Below are positions 32,391 through 42,015 of a DNA stretch of 45,776 nucleotides, piece after piece (positions within the stretch are counted from its first letter, which is position 1; each line of letters begins with the position of its first letter). The DNA is taken from assembly GCF_900115735.1 (NCBI RefSeq), contig NZ_FOXO01000031.1, positions 1-45,776 on the forward strand. The letters are read 5' to 3'. Position numbers and translations under genes: made by a program. The DNA comes from Butyrivibrio proteoclasticus. GTDB taxonomy: Bacteria; Bacillota; Clostridia; Lachnospirales; Lachnospiraceae. The notes beneath the pieces were generated by a model. That model did no database searches. It saw nothing but the letters and a program-made list of their open reading frames with translations, and was not told the DNA's origin.

Positions 32391-33329
32391 TTATACTACA
32401 TCATCCAGTTTTCTTGAAATGAAAAGATATATAGCAGTCACTATACCAACGATTACTGCAGCTACCACTGACAAAAGAGCTCCATATCCAATCTGTACTG
32501 CGGCCGTTGAAGTGGTAGAACCAAATATCATTCTGTAAATGTAAAGGAACATAACCATTGATCTGTTACCCGGGCCACCATCGGAGAGGACCATAATTGC
32601 CTCATAGTCTTTAAATGCTCCTGTAATTGCAAGCATCAGAACAACTTTAAGTACCGGAGAAAGCATAGGAAGTGTCACATAGAAAAATGTCTGAACACCG
32701 TTTGCTCCATCTATTTTGGCTGACTCATATACATCATTTGAAATGGAATCCATTCCTGATGTAAAGTACAGCATGTAATTACCAAAGCCGCCCCATATAG
32801 CCAGAATTGTCACTGCCGCCATTACGACATTTGTTCCGGTGAGCCATGGAATCGGCGATGATACAATATGCAAGGATTGTAAAACAGAATTTAAAATGCC
32901 GTTTTTAGTTGCAAAAATAAATGTGAATATCATGCCTGCAATTGATGAACTTATTACAGTTGGCATGAAGTACACTCCTCTGAAAACATTTGATCCCATA
33001 ATCTTGGTATGAAGAATGACCGCGATTATAAGCGCCAAAGGAATAATAAACAATAGCTTATAAAATGCATACTCAAAAGTATGGACAACGCTCATCCAAA
33101 ATGTCTTGTCTGAAAGCATTCTCTCAAAGTTTGCTGCCCCTGTATATGTGGCAGTAAAACCGTTGTAGTTGTAACAGATATATCTGAATATCCATATGAA
33201 AGGATATATTGAACAAACTATTAAAAAAATGATTGCAGGCAGCAACATCAAAAAAGAAGCTAATCCCTCGTGAGAACCGCCTGATCTTAACTTGATTCTT
33301 TTTTTGCCTCTTCCATCATTACCAGCCAT
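32391..33329 (-). CDS. ABC sugar importer permease, MalF/LplB-type (CUT1)
   Basis: The first permease of the importer (312 aa), with six to seven transmembrane helices (ASFLMLLPAIIFLIVCSIYPFIWIFRY, LLFIIPLALIIAVILHTKI). The EAA loop is VYESAKIDGANGVQTFFYVTLPMLSPVLK near residue 200. The N terminus is cationic (KKRIKLRSGG). Its ribosome binding site, AAAAGGGG, can pair with a CCCCTTTTT segment 7 nt upstream in the mRNA, which in turn can pair with an earlier AAAAGGGGA. So two alternative hairpins lie between the binding-protein gene and this one and could lower expression of the permeases relative to the binding protein. Confidence 0.94.
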   Translation of the reverse strand: MAGNDGRGKKRIKLRSGGSHEGLASFLMLLPAIIFLIVCSIYPFIWIFRYICYNYNGFTATYTGAANFERMLSDKTFWMSVVHTFEYAFYKLLFIIPLALIIAVILHTKIMGSNVFRGVYFMPTVISSSIAGMIFTFIFATKNGILNSVLQSLHIVSSPIPWLTGTNVVMAAVTILAIWGGFGNYMLYFTSGMDSISNDVYESAKIDGANGVQTFFYVTLPMLSPVLKVVLMLAITGAFKDYEAIMVLSDGGPGNRSMVMFLYIYRMIFGSTTSTAAVQIGYGALLSVVAAVIVGIVTAIYLFISRKLDDVV

Positions 33330-33336
33330 ACTAATG

Positions 33337-33379
33337 CCCCTTTTCTCTTAGAAAAAGGGGACCTTAAAGATCCCCTTTT
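33337..33379 (-). promoter_or_regulatory. Competing hairpins between the binding-protein and permease genes
   Basis: In minus-strand order: AAAAGGGGA (33379-33371), CCCCTTTTT (33360-33352) and AAAAGGGG (33344-33337, the permease ribosome binding site). The middle segment can pair with the first (terminator-like, with U residues) or with the third (hiding the ribosome binding site), not with both. Confidence 0.65.
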
Positions 33380-33395
33380 AGTTTTTTACTCCGTA

Positions 33396-34823
33396 TTACT
33401 CTGAAAGATATTCAGCAGTTCCCTTACTTGGGTGAAGCGGATCATAATCTTTGATTACAAGTCTCTTGACAGTTCCTGATGCAACGTCAGCTTCAAGTGC
33501 TTCGTTATAACGGGTATTCAGATCTTCGATAGCTTCATCAACATCCACATAACCCATTACGGCATTCCAAAGAACGGTTCCGTAATCATCACCTGTGAGG
33601 TTGATTGAAGGTGTCGGAGGATATACATCTTCATAGTCCTGTGTTGCAAAATCCACCATTCTTCCTGTCTGTGAACTGTCGATGATGCCAGCCATGTAAT
33701 CTGTTATAGGAAGACAATATCCATTCTCAAGGTAAGACTTCATAACTTCCTCTGACTGAAGGTAAGAAATAACCTTCCATGCTGCATCCTGGTTAGGGCT
33801 TGATGAAAGAATGTAGTAGCCCTTCTGAGGAACCATGTTAAGCGCACCCTTTACTGTACCATCAAGTGTAGGAACTTCAGCAACACCCCACTCAAAGCCT
33901 GTTACAGGAATCTGGTTTGTAAATACTGAAACTTCCTGCGAAGCGTTGCTCCAAAGAGCGAACTGTCCTTCTGCGAAAAGAGCTCTCATGTTATCAACAC
34001 CCTGCTGATCAGGGTATGCAGCAGCTACAAGTCCCTTACCGGCTTCTACGATTTCTTTGAATCCTGAAAAATCAAATTTACCGTTTACATAGTCGTATGG
34101 GTAAATTCCTGACATCTGAGCTGATGCTTCAAGAAGTCTTCCAAAAGGACCTGATGATGTAAGACCGATTCCATAATACTGACCTGCGCCTTCATCTGTT
34201 ACCTTCTGAGCAAGTGCCACATAATCCGAAAGTATTGATGGTATTTCTTCTGTAATAAGAGATGTATTATACTCAACTCTTACACCTGAACGAACTCCCG
34301 AATATACGCTGTAGATGTTTCCATCCTTTACGTTGTAGCCTTCATACATATGATTGTATGGGTCATTGACCTTCTGATATTCTTCATCTGCTGAGATGTA
34401 ATCGTTAAGAGGAATAACGATTCCTGTATCAGCAAAATTGTTGATTGAAATATCAGAACCGTTACCTGTTACAATGTCAGGTGCTGTTCCGCCCTGATAT
34501 GCAAGCTGGATCTGATTGGCATAGTTGTCAGTTACTGTCTGGAACTCTACCGTAATACCATCTGTATTGGTTGAGTTAAATGTATCAATAGCTGACTGAA
34601 TGTAGTCCATGTCATGACGGTCATTTGTCCACATTGTTATTGTGATGCCGTCTCCTGATGCTGTCTGTGTTGTGGCAGCAGCTTCAGTAGTATCTGCTTC
34701 AGCAGTCTGTGTATCACCTGTCTCAGTTGTAGTAGCAGTAGTGTCAGATGAAGCGCTTCCGCAAGCTGCAAGTGAAACAACCATTGTTGCAGCCAAAATG
34801 CTGCTTAAAAGTTTCTTTTTCAT
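33396..34823 (-). CDS. Extracellular sugar-binding lipoprotein, family 1 (CUT1 importer)
   Basis: A 475-aa substrate-binding lipoprotein that catches oligosaccharides outside the cell for the adjacent permeases. The lipobox is VSLAAC (Cys21), and a Thr/Ala/Asp-rich linker runs to about residue 55. The mature protein begins GITITMWTNDRHDMDYIQSAIDTF, typical of the SBP_bac_1 family. Further conserved blocks are GGTAPDIVTGNGSD and MVPQKGYYILSSSPNQDAAWKVI. The start follows AGGAGGG. It is the first gene of the importer operon, transcribed away from the regulator genes; the 140-nt divergent region has no clear operator I can name. Confidence 0.94.
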   Translation of the reverse strand: MKKKLLSSILAATMVVSLAACGSASSDTTATTTETGDTQTAEADTTEAAATTQTASGDGITITMWTNDRHDMDYIQSAIDTFNSTNTDGITVEFQTVTDNYANQIQLAYQGGTAPDIVTGNGSDISINNFADTGIVIPLNDYISADEEYQKVNDPYNHMYEGYNVKDGNIYSVYSGVRSGVRVEYNTSLITEEIPSILSDYVALAQKVTDEGAGQYYGIGLTSSGPFGRLLEASAQMSGIYPYDYVNGKFDFSGFKEIVEAGKGLVAAAYPDQQGVDNMRALFAEGQFALWSNASQEVSVFTNQIPVTGFEWGVAEVPTLDGTVKGALNMVPQKGYYILSSSPNQDAAWKVISYLQSEEVMKSYLENGYCLPITDYMAGIIDSSQTGRMVDFATQDYEDVYPPTPSINLTGDDYGTVLWNAVMGYVDVDEAIEDLNTRYNEALEADVASGTVKRLVIKDYDPLHPSKGTAEYLSE

Positions 34824-34963
34824 TTTTCCCTCCTGTTCACTGTAAACATTTGTTATAAAAATGTTATCATTCGCATTTTTTTATCTAAAGGACTTTTTCA
34901 ACTCACTATGTAACACTTTTTTCATATAAATGATAGAATAAAATATCTATTGGAGGAAAAAAA

Positions 34964-36529
34964 ATGGAGGATTACAAGACCATCACTGCCATTCTGGTTG
35001 ATGATGAACAGTCAGTTTTAAACGGATTACAGGAAGTAATAGATTTTGACCGATATCAGATAAAGCTCATCGGAACCGCCATGGACGGCGTAGAAGCATT
35101 AAAGCTTCTTCTTGAATGGCAGCCGGATTTTGCCATCGTTGATATTAACATGCCGGGAATGAGCGGTCTTGACATTATTCGCGAGGCAAGAGCCAACAAG
35201 ATCAGGACAGATTTTATTATCCTTAGTGGTTTTGGGGAATTTTCTTATGCACAGGAAGCCATTTCCCACGGAGCCAAAGCCTACCTTCTTAAACCTGTAA
35301 ATGCCGAGGAACTTAATAACCAGATCGGACAGATATGTCTTGAACACTCAAGGCACAGTCAGATGCCAATAAATCAGAAGTATACGCAGCATCTTATAGA
35401 CAACAATTTCAATCGTCTGATAGATGGCAAATATACTGATTCCTCAGCAATAAGCAGTTTTCTTCAGAGCCTTGATTTGTCAATCGGTATGGGAAACTGT
35501 TACGTAATGGTCATTCAGACCAATATTGAGCTTACAGAACCTGAGAAAATGTTACATAAATTAAATGAGACATTTTCAAACACTAAACATGTTTTCTGGC
35601 AGATTGATTCAATTAAGCTCGGAGCAATTTTTAATATTACAGAGGAAACTTCTTTTCGCATTGCCATGAAAATTGTTGAGGTAATGTCAGAGTTTTGCCC
35701 CGGAACCACTATAGGAATCGGTGACATTGTAAACCAACTGACAAATGCTTCTTACTCATACGGAAGAGCCATGACTGCCCTAAGCTACAAGCTGTTTGAC
35801 TCAGCATCAAGAGTTTTCCCAAGTGATATCATATGTACAACTCCTCCCACTCTGAGACTACAGGAGATAGACTGCCTTCCACTTGTCCAGTTCATAGTTA
35901 AAAGAGACAAAGATTCAATACGCAATTTTTGTAAAGACTTTTTTAACAGTCTCTTATATGTAAAAATGCCTCCGCCAAACTATGTTTTTAGCATGTGTTA
36001 CGCGCTCTTTGCCCAAATACAAAAGGAGTTCTCCAATTTTCTTCAGGAGAATATAACTGATTTTGCAGGAAGTCAGGAGCTGTATCAGTGTACAAATACT
36101 GACCAGATTATCGATTGGCTCAGCAATACTTTTTGTAAACTATCAGACATGGTTGATGCCATCTACGGCTATTCCAATCCGCAATCAGAAAAACGCGTGG
36201 ATATAAGCTCTGTTGAAGATGACATTATTGTCGCTTCCCAAAAATACATCAAAGATAATATTGCAAAGCGCATAAAGCTTGAAGACATAGCAAGAAACGT
36301 GCATCTGTCCCCTTCATATTTTGCGACTTATTTCAAGGAAAAAACCGGGGCAAACCTTCGTGATTTTCTGCTTCAGACAAAAATGGAGTATGCGGCAGCT
36401 GCCCTTAGAAGCGATAATCAGACTGTAATGGAAGTCGCAGACTCACTTGGATATAGCGACTACAGATCATTTTCCAGAGCCTTCAAAAATATATACGGAT
36501 GCACTCCTTCTGATTTTCAGAGCAAATAG
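34964..36529 (+). CDS. Two-component response regulator, YesN-type (REC plus AraC-type HTH)
   Basis: A DNA-binding regulator of 521 aa. The receiver domain spans residues 7-125, with acidic residues Asp13/Asp14, phosphoacceptor Asp60 (AIVDINMPGMSG) and Lys110 (LLKP). A middle part of about 270 residues has no clear motif. The C-terminal 100 residues are an AraC/XylS double helix-turn-helix (IKLEDIARNVHLSPSYFATYFKEKTG, then TVMEVADSLGYSDYRSFSRAFKNIYG). YesN-type regulators switch on neighbouring glycan importers in Firmicutes. The start follows TGGAGG. It is divergent from the binding-protein gene and followed 17 nt later by its sensor kinase. Confidence 0.94.
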   Translation: MEDYKTITAILVDDEQSVLNGLQEVIDFDRYQIKLIGTAMDGVEALKLLLEWQPDFAIVDINMPGMSGLDIIREARANKIRTDFIILSGFGEFSYAQEAISHGAKAYLLKPVNAEELNNQIGQICLEHSRHSQMPINQKYTQHLIDNNFNRLIDGKYTDSSAISSFLQSLDLSIGMGNCYVMVIQTNIELTEPEKMLHKLNETFSNTKHVFWQIDSIKLGAIFNITEETSFRIAMKIVEVMSEFCPGTTIGIGDIVNQLTNASYSYGRAMTALSYKLFDSASRVFPSDIICTTPPTLRLQEIDCLPLVQFIVKRDKDSIRNFCKDFFNSLLYVKMPPPNYVFSMCYALFAQIQKEFSNFLQENITDFAGSQELYQCTNTDQIIDWLSNTFCKLSDMVDAIYGYSNPQSEKRVDISSVEDDIIVASQKYIKDNIAKRIKLEDIARNVHLSPSYFATYFKEKTGANLRDFLLQTKMEYAAAALRSDNQTVMEVADSLGYSDYRSFSRAFKNIYGCTPSDFQSK

Positions 36530-36546
36530 TTTATTATGGAGAAAAG

Positions 36547-38358
36547 ATGAAACAGAAATTTCAGGATCAGCCTTTATTCAAAAAAATCAGTATCTATCTA
36601 TTTGGCATCACAGTGATACTTATATCTCTTATAACATTCTTTTCCCTGTTCATATATGCTGCCAGAACTAATAAATGGTTCATTCAGGAATCTGATTCTC
36701 TTGCCTCAAATGCTTCATATTCACTTGCAATGCACTATGAAGTTATCACAAGGCGTTTTGTCTCGATTTTCGGAAACGAAGATTTTGCCACTCTTTTAAA
36801 AAGAGAACAAAATGAAGAAAATACTCTAAAGCTTCAGCAAAAAGATCTTCAAAGCTATCTGGCGGACCTTCAGGTATCTGATTACATCATAGACTCTGTT
36901 ATGGCAACTTCCACCAAAACCGGAAATATTTTTTCTTATAACTGGTCCGCTACTCTGGCTGAAAATGCTTTGCTTACCTCTGATGATCTTTCTCAGATCA
37001 AAGGTATAACCTGGCTTTCAAAAAGGTCAAGTCCTCTGCACAAGAGCACTTTAACCATTCCTATAGTCTATCCTCTTAGCACTGATTATAAGGATTACGT
37101 CACTATAACAAACAACATTGACTACACAGACATTTTTGTAATCGTATACCTTGATTATGCTAAGCTTTCCTCTGCCATAACCAATCAGGACTTAGATCAG
37201 CGAGCCACTGAAAGTTCTGAATTCTTTTTATTCTCGACAGATAATGTAATACTTAATCCGCCTGAAGATGCGGATTATATGCTTACTGTAAATGAAAAGC
37301 TTTCAAAATTATCAGATATTACCACTAGTGTCAGCAATGTAAGTGGCGATGATTACTGGTACTACTCACCCGTCAACAATTCAAGACTTTTTTTGTTGTA
37401 CCACACAAGACCCGCATCATTTCTTTCTGCAATCGGAATAACATCCAATACCTTTGTACTTTTTGGCATTTTAATTGTTATGATTCTGGGAATTGTCTCT
37501 GTACTTATGTCACGCTTTATCAGTAGGCCCATTCAAATTCAGGCAGGAATAGTAAAAGAAATAGAGCAGGGAACCTATAATGTAAAAAGAGAATTTAAAA
37601 CCAATGACGAGATTGGGCAGCTAAACAAGGCAATCAATCAAATGTACGACACTATACAGTCGCAGATTGAACAGATAAAAAAGGAAGAATCAGAAAAATA
37701 TGTTGCCCAGATGCTAAGGACTTCAGAGCAGGTAAACCCTCACTTTCTGTACAACACGTTGGATGCCATCCAATCAGAAGTCAGAAAAGGAAACAGCGAA
37801 ACTGCCGCTGACCTCATTCAATATCTCTCTGAATATATGCGCATCGGCTTGTCGTATGGAGATGACTTCATTGCTATACCGCAAGAGATACAACATGCCA
37901 ATGCATATATTCATCTGATGGAAAAACGATTTGGAAAAGATATCAACTTTATCTATCAGGTTTCACCCGAGTTATCCACTTTCAAAATACCAAAAACAAT
38001 ACTTCAGCCTCTTTTGGAAAACAGTATCCGTCACGGATTTGGTATTGACAGCGAAGGAATTCCTGTGCAGCTTCCTACTCTGGAAGTCAACATTCTTTCA
38101 GACAGAGAAAATCTGACAATTGAAGTTGCTGACAATGGCTCAGGATTTGATATAGAAAAAACCGCTGCGATCATGATAAACGGTAAAGATGATCAGCAGC
38201 GGCATATAGGACTTCACAATGTCTATTACAGATTTATAACAACTTATGGAAAAGAAAACATTGATATCTTGCTGGATTCCATTCCATATTACAGAAACTC
38301 TATAAAAATAGTTTTAAAGAGTTACAGAAACAGTAATTATCTCAAAGGGACTGTATGA
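36547..38358 (+). CDS. Sensor histidine kinase, YesM-type
   Basis: The membrane kinase partner of the preceding regulator (603 aa). TM1 lies at about residues 12-38, an extracellular sensing region at about 40-295, TM2 at about 298-320 (FVLFGILIVMILGIVSVLMS) and a HAMP domain at about 320-375. The phosphoacceptor is His399 in SEQVNPHFLYNTLD of the His_kinase domain. The ATP-binding domain shows PLLENSIRHGF (N box) and EVADNGSGF (G1). The 3' end of this gene overlaps, by 45 bp on the opposite strand, the end of the GH38 gene. The ligand is probably an oligosaccharide of the type imported by the neighbouring system; this is inferred from context only. Confidence 0.94.
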   Translation: MKQKFQDQPLFKKISIYLFGITVILISLITFFSLFIYAARTNKWFIQESDSLASNASYSLAMHYEVITRRFVSIFGNEDFATLLKREQNEENTLKLQQKDLQSYLADLQVSDYIIDSVMATSTKTGNIFSYNWSATLAENALLTSDDLSQIKGITWLSKRSSPLHKSTLTIPIVYPLSTDYKDYVTITNNIDYTDIFVIVYLDYAKLSSAITNQDLDQRATESSEFFLFSTDNVILNPPEDADYMLTVNEKLSKLSDITTSVSNVSGDDYWYYSPVNNSRLFLLYHTRPASFLSAIGITSNTFVLFGILIVMILGIVSVLMSRFISRPIQIQAGIVKEIEQGTYNVKREFKTNDEIGQLNKAINQMYDTIQSQIEQIKKEESEKYVAQMLRTSEQVNPHFLYNTLDAIQSEVRKGNSETAADLIQYLSEYMRIGLSYGDDFIAIPQEIQHANAYIHLMEKRFGKDINFIYQVSPELSTFKIPKTILQPLLENSIRHGFGIDSEGIPVQLPTLEVNILSDRENLTIEVADNGSGFDIEKTAAIMINGKDDQQRHIGLHNVYYRFITTYGKENIDILLDSIPYYRNSIKIVLKSYRNSNYLKGTV

Positions 38359-41300
38359 TATTTCATCAGTCTCTTTTTCTATATCTTCAAGCATGTTCAT
38401 GATCGTAACCTTTCGAGGAAGTTTTACTTTTCCTCTACATCCGTTCTGCTCTGAAAGTCTTATAACAATGCTCTTTCCATCTTCTGAAAGCTTCATTGCC
38501 TGTAGAATAGGCCCATCAAAAAGCTTAAGTTCAGGAATGATTTTGCCTATAGAAAAGTTCTTTTCCACTTTTATAAGTGGGTTGTTGTAGCAAAGCGCCT
38601 TCTCATTTATCTTTGCCTCAATGTGGCTGCCTTCATGAGGAAGGATCACATAGGAGAAGTGATGCTTTCCTATATCAGAGTTAACGTCAGGTCTTATGTT
38701 GGACCTAAGAAGGCTAAGGGACATTCCTTTCTCTTCAACGCCAAGCCCATACTTACCTTCATTTATAATTGCGACGCCTGCTCCCTGTTCCGCAAAGTCA
38801 CACCATTTGTGAGAGCAGACTTCAAATCTTGCCTGCTGCCATGTTGTATTTTTGTGAGTCTCTCTCTTGATATATCCGGCACTTGTATCGCAAATAAGTT
38901 CTCTTGAGAGTATGTTGCAGGAGAATTCAGCTTTAACAAGCCTGTGCTTTTCATCCCAGTCTACGTCATGCTCAACTTCAATATAAGGTGAATCCTTGAA
39001 AAATCTAAGGATAACTCTCCAGGTACTCTTTCCCTTTGCAGGGGAAAGCTTTGCCTTGTTTTCCGGAGTCTGTAAAACCGTCTCGAATTCAGCAACAATG
39101 GCATTTGAAAAAGTGAGTTTTAAAGGTTCTGTTACTGTGAATTCATACTCAACATCTTTATAATTGGGCAAAATATCCCAAGCATCATACATACCCGGTA
39201 CATCCTGATAAAGGTGAAGCTTATTAAAGTTTCCGTCTACCCACTCTCTGCCTGTTTTTACATCTACAAGACTCCCAAAACTTCCATCTGTGTTAAGCTT
39301 TGCTTCATAGAATGGAGTTTTTAACTCAAGGACTCCATCTGCGCATTGGTTAATTGTAATCCATTTTCCGCTGCAATTTTTATTATCATGCTCATTGGAA
39401 CCGGCGTTATTCTGTGCATTCTCTTCCCTGACAGCACCATAATTGTCATTGGATATAGGGCTGTGTTTTAAGATATCTTCTGTTTTTTTGCTTTCAAGTC
39501 CTTTAATTTCAGGATATGCAAAAAATCCTCTAACTCCTTCTCTTGTGATATCTCCTTTTTCATCGGGAATAAAGGTCACCTGATCAAAGGGCACATTAAG
39601 TGTGTTTAAAAAATACTCTCCGTTCTCATTGATGATGTTATCAAGAGTTTTATCAGCTTCCTCATAATCCCTGATTGCATCCTTAAATACAGGATTTATA
39701 TGGCTTCCCGGAAGGATATCGTGAAACTGATTTACAAGCATCTTTTTATAAGCTTTGTCAATTTCGGTTTTGGGATATTCTTTTTTATCAGTAATCATCC
39801 GCATCAGAGAAAGGATCTCTGCTGCTCTTATTTTGCTTTCCAGTTTTCTGTTATATCTTTTCAGGATGGACTTGGTTGTAAACGTTCCCCTGTGCATTTC
39901 AAGGTACAATTCACCGTCCCATGTGGATAAGTTCTCATTTCCCTCAAGGTTTCTGTGGAGAAATTCATGCGCTGACATATGTTCAGTCTTTGGCATGACG
40001 GACAGCTTATCAAATCTGTGCATAAGCTCAATCATCTCTTCAGTAGCCCCACTTCCTCCATCTCCATATCCAAACATACTTAAAGTCTGGCCGCCGCTTT
40101 CTTTATCCTGGTATGCATTCCAGTTTGCCATGATCTGGCTTGGCATATTCCATGTGATGAAGTGAGTAGGTGGAACGCTTGCATATACAGATGTTCCATC
40201 AATACCTTTCCACAGAAAGTTATTATGTGGAAATCTGTTTGTGTCATTCCAGGTTGACATCTTATTTGACACAAAGAAATCCACTCCACTCTTTTTCAGA
40301 ATCTGAGGAAGTATCCAGCTGTTTCCAAATACGTCCGGTAGCCATGCATTGTCGGCGGTTATCCCAAACTCTTTTCTGTAAAAAAGCTGTCCATAGAGGC
40401 ATTGTCTGATAAGGCTCTCAGCACATGGAATATTGCAATCGGGTTCCACATACATAGCGCCGATTGGCTCAAACTGGCCATTTTTTATCTTTTCTTTTAA
40501 TTCATTAAAAAGATCTGGATAATTTTCTTTTAACAATTCATATACATAAGGCTGCGTGTGAGCATACTTAAAGTCAGGGTACTTGTCCATGAGCCTCATC
40601 TGAATGAGAACGGTTCTGGCATTCTTCTGCACAACATGCATCCTGCGCCAGTAGTAGGCGATATCCAGGTGTGAATGTCCAACCAAAGCCACGTCGCCGC
40701 TTGACCTGAAATCTTTGTTCTGATAAATATGCTCATCTATATATTTAAGGGCATCAGCTGCACCCTCATAGGTATCAAAGTCTACAAGGTTAAGGGCTTC
40801 ATTGAGCTCTCTGTTAAGGAATGCCCTATAGTCTTCGTCAAACTCCTCAGCCCCTGCTATATCCAGTAACAGTGTCAGGTCATAATAAAGATTAAGCATA
40901 TCCTGATCAACAGTGCAAATGTAGGCCCCTTCAAATATCTGACGACATCCTCTTGAGTCCATGGCGTCAGGATTTCTTTCATCATCGGGCTTTGATCTGT
41001 TAAAGCCTTCGATTTCAAAATCAAAGCTTCCATCCTCGTTAAGCCATCTGTTTAACTCTATCCTGTCTCTGTTTGGATCGATGCCACCTGCATACTTGCC
41101 ATTTATTTTTACTATCATTTCAGCAGCTGTATGAAGCAGGAGATACAGCTCTTTTCCCATAAGTTCAGGCGGAACCTGACCTTGTCCTCTAATAAACGCT
41201 GTTCCATCGGGAGTAAAGTAGACATCTCCCTGCTTCAGCGGTCTGTAATCATTGTCATAAACATACTCATTTTCACCAATCTGGTGCGCATCACGAACCT

Positions 41301-41415
41301 CAATATCAGTTATCTCGACCTTTGTATCGATGATAGCTTTTTTTATCCAACCATATCTAAGCGCCGTCCACTCTTCAGGGCGCATGCTTCTTCTTACTAC
41401 TTTTACAAATGCCAT
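38314..41415 (-). CDS. Alpha-mannosidase, glycoside hydrolase family 38, cytoplasmic
   Basis: A 1033-aa retaining alpha-mannosidase with an active-site zinc. Metal ligands are in DVALVGHSHLDIAYYW near residue 245 (HxHxD) and in the later FGITADNAWLPDVFGNSW segment, where the Asp of PDVFG is the expected nucleophile. MLVNQFHDILPGSHINPVF (about residue 575) supplies a further conserved His. The C-terminal half is the beta-sandwich of the family (TWQQARFEVCSHKWCDFAEQGAGVAIINEGKYG). There is no signal peptide, so it acts on imported mannose-containing oligosaccharides. The gene begins after GAGGGAAAAATA and follows the NifU-like small gene. Its last 45 bp overlap the end of the kinase gene on the other strand. 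Confidence 0.94.
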   Translation of the reverse strand: MAFVKVVRRSMRPEEWTALRYGWIKKAIIDTKVEITDIEVRDAHQIGENEYVYDNDYRPLKQGDVYFTPDGTAFIRGQGQVPPELMGKELYLLLHTAAEMIVKINGKYAGGIDPNRDRIELNRWLNEDGSFDFEIEGFNRSKPDDERNPDAMDSRGCRQIFEGAYICTVDQDMLNLYYDLTLLLDIAGAEEFDEDYRAFLNRELNEALNLVDFDTYEGAADALKYIDEHIYQNKDFRSSGDVALVGHSHLDIAYYWRRMHVVQKNARTVLIQMRLMDKYPDFKYAHTQPYVYELLKENYPDLFNELKEKIKNGQFEPIGAMYVEPDCNIPCAESLIRQCLYGQLFYRKEFGITADNAWLPDVFGNSWILPQILKKSGVDFFVSNKMSTWNDTNRFPHNNFLWKGIDGTSVYASVPPTHFITWNMPSQIMANWNAYQDKESGGQTLSMFGYGDGGSGATEEMIELMHRFDKLSVMPKTEHMSAHEFLHRNLEGNENLSTWDGELYLEMHRGTFTTKSILKRYNRKLESKIRAAEILSLMRMITDKKEYPKTEIDKAYKKMLVNQFHDILPGSHINPVFKDAIRDYEEADKTLDNIINENGEYFLNTLNVPFDQVTFIPDEKGDITREGVRGFFAYPEIKGLESKKTEDILKHSPISNDNYGAVREENAQNNAGSNEHDNKNCSGKWITINQCADGVLELKTPFYEAKLNTDGSFGSLVDVKTGREWVDGNFNKLHLYQDVPGMYDAWDILPNYKDVEYEFTVTEPLKLTFSNAIVAEFETVLQTPENKAKLSPAKGKSTWRVILRFFKDSPYIEVEHDVDWDEKHRLVKAEFSCNILSRELICDTSAGYIKRETHKNTTWQQARFEVCSHKWCDFAEQGAGVAIINEGKYGLGVEEKGMSLSLLRSNIRPDVNSDIGKHHFSYVILPHEGSHIEAKINEKALCYNNPLIKVEKNFSIGKIIPELKLFDGPILQAMKLSEDGKSIVIRLSEQNGCRGKVKLPRKVTIMNMLEDIEKETDEISYSPFEIITVSVTL

Positions 41416-41508
41416 TATTTTTCCCTCGTATTTTTATCTTGTTTCCGGGTTTCTTTGTCTCTTTCTCTTTTCGCGTTCCCAGTTGTCATTGTCCTTTTCC
41501 GGGTCATA

Positions 41509-41742
41509 TCATGTTTCCCAAAAGAAAGGCTTCTTCCTGATTGCTTCGATTTCCACATTTTGCCCCAGATCTTCCAAAATCCTACCCTTGATCCAGTTGC
41601 AGCATCTGTCCAGGATGAAACACTTTGAGCATTCTGCTCTGAATAGAAGTGTGAGCCTATTATCCTTGAACGAAACAAATTCTACCCAGCCACCATCCCC
41701 TTGGATCATACCGGCTATTGTATTCTTGATGTAATCTTCCAT
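41509..41742 (-). CDS. Small NifU-like domain protein (77 aa)
   Basis: A short protein resembling the C-terminal NifU/Nfu fold. It starts MEDYIKNTIAGMIQGDGGWVE, where the IQGDGGxVEF pattern is characteristic of that domain. The Cys pair is CSKCFILDRCC instead of the usual CxxC, so cluster binding is not assured. It has no signal peptide. A start 13 codons upstream (41781) is possible; the inner one is chosen because AAGGTGGA precedes it. It is first in line before the GH38 gene with 93 nt between them. A link to glycan use is unexplained. A competing frame (41415-41678) is Lys/Arg-rich and judged a shadow. Confidence 0.55.
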   Translation of the reverse strand: MEDYIKNTIAGMIQGDGGWVEFVSFKDNRLTLLFRAECSKCFILDRCCNWIKGRILEDLGQNVEIEAIRKKPFFWET

Positions 41743-41944
41743 AATAATTTCCACCTTCAATTTATGTGTCTTTTCTTCCATCTTTGAAATTCCTATATTT
41801 TTACTTTTACATGATGCACTGAATCTATGTTCATCCTCAAGGACACTTTCCTATGAACAATGTGGCATTTTCTATTTTCTTAATTAAAATATGATAATCA
41901 CTGAATTTTTCCTATTTGTAAGCTTTTTTGTCCCAAAAATACCT

Positions 41945-41971
41945 ATACTCCGCCTCAGAGTATGATATGAT
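41945..41971 (+). promoter_or_regulatory. Possible promoter and operator of the NAD salvage operon
   Basis: ATACTC-N7-GAGTAT at 41945-41963 is an inverted repeat directly upstream of an extended -10 box, TG-A-TATGAT (41963-41971). No good -35 is seen, consistent with an extended -10 promoter. The palindrome is where a repressor or activator would bind; I cannot assign it to a known NAD regulator. Confidence 0.4.
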
Positions 41972-42015
41972 GGTGTGGTACTTAAAATCACGTCATATAT
42001 CTTTTGGAGACAGCA

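Noticed and set aside
41415..41678. Alternative 87-codon frame overlapping the NifU-like gene
   Set aside because: Composition is Lys/Arg/Thr-rich with no ribosome binding site; the other frame has the IQGDGG and Cys-pair pattern.
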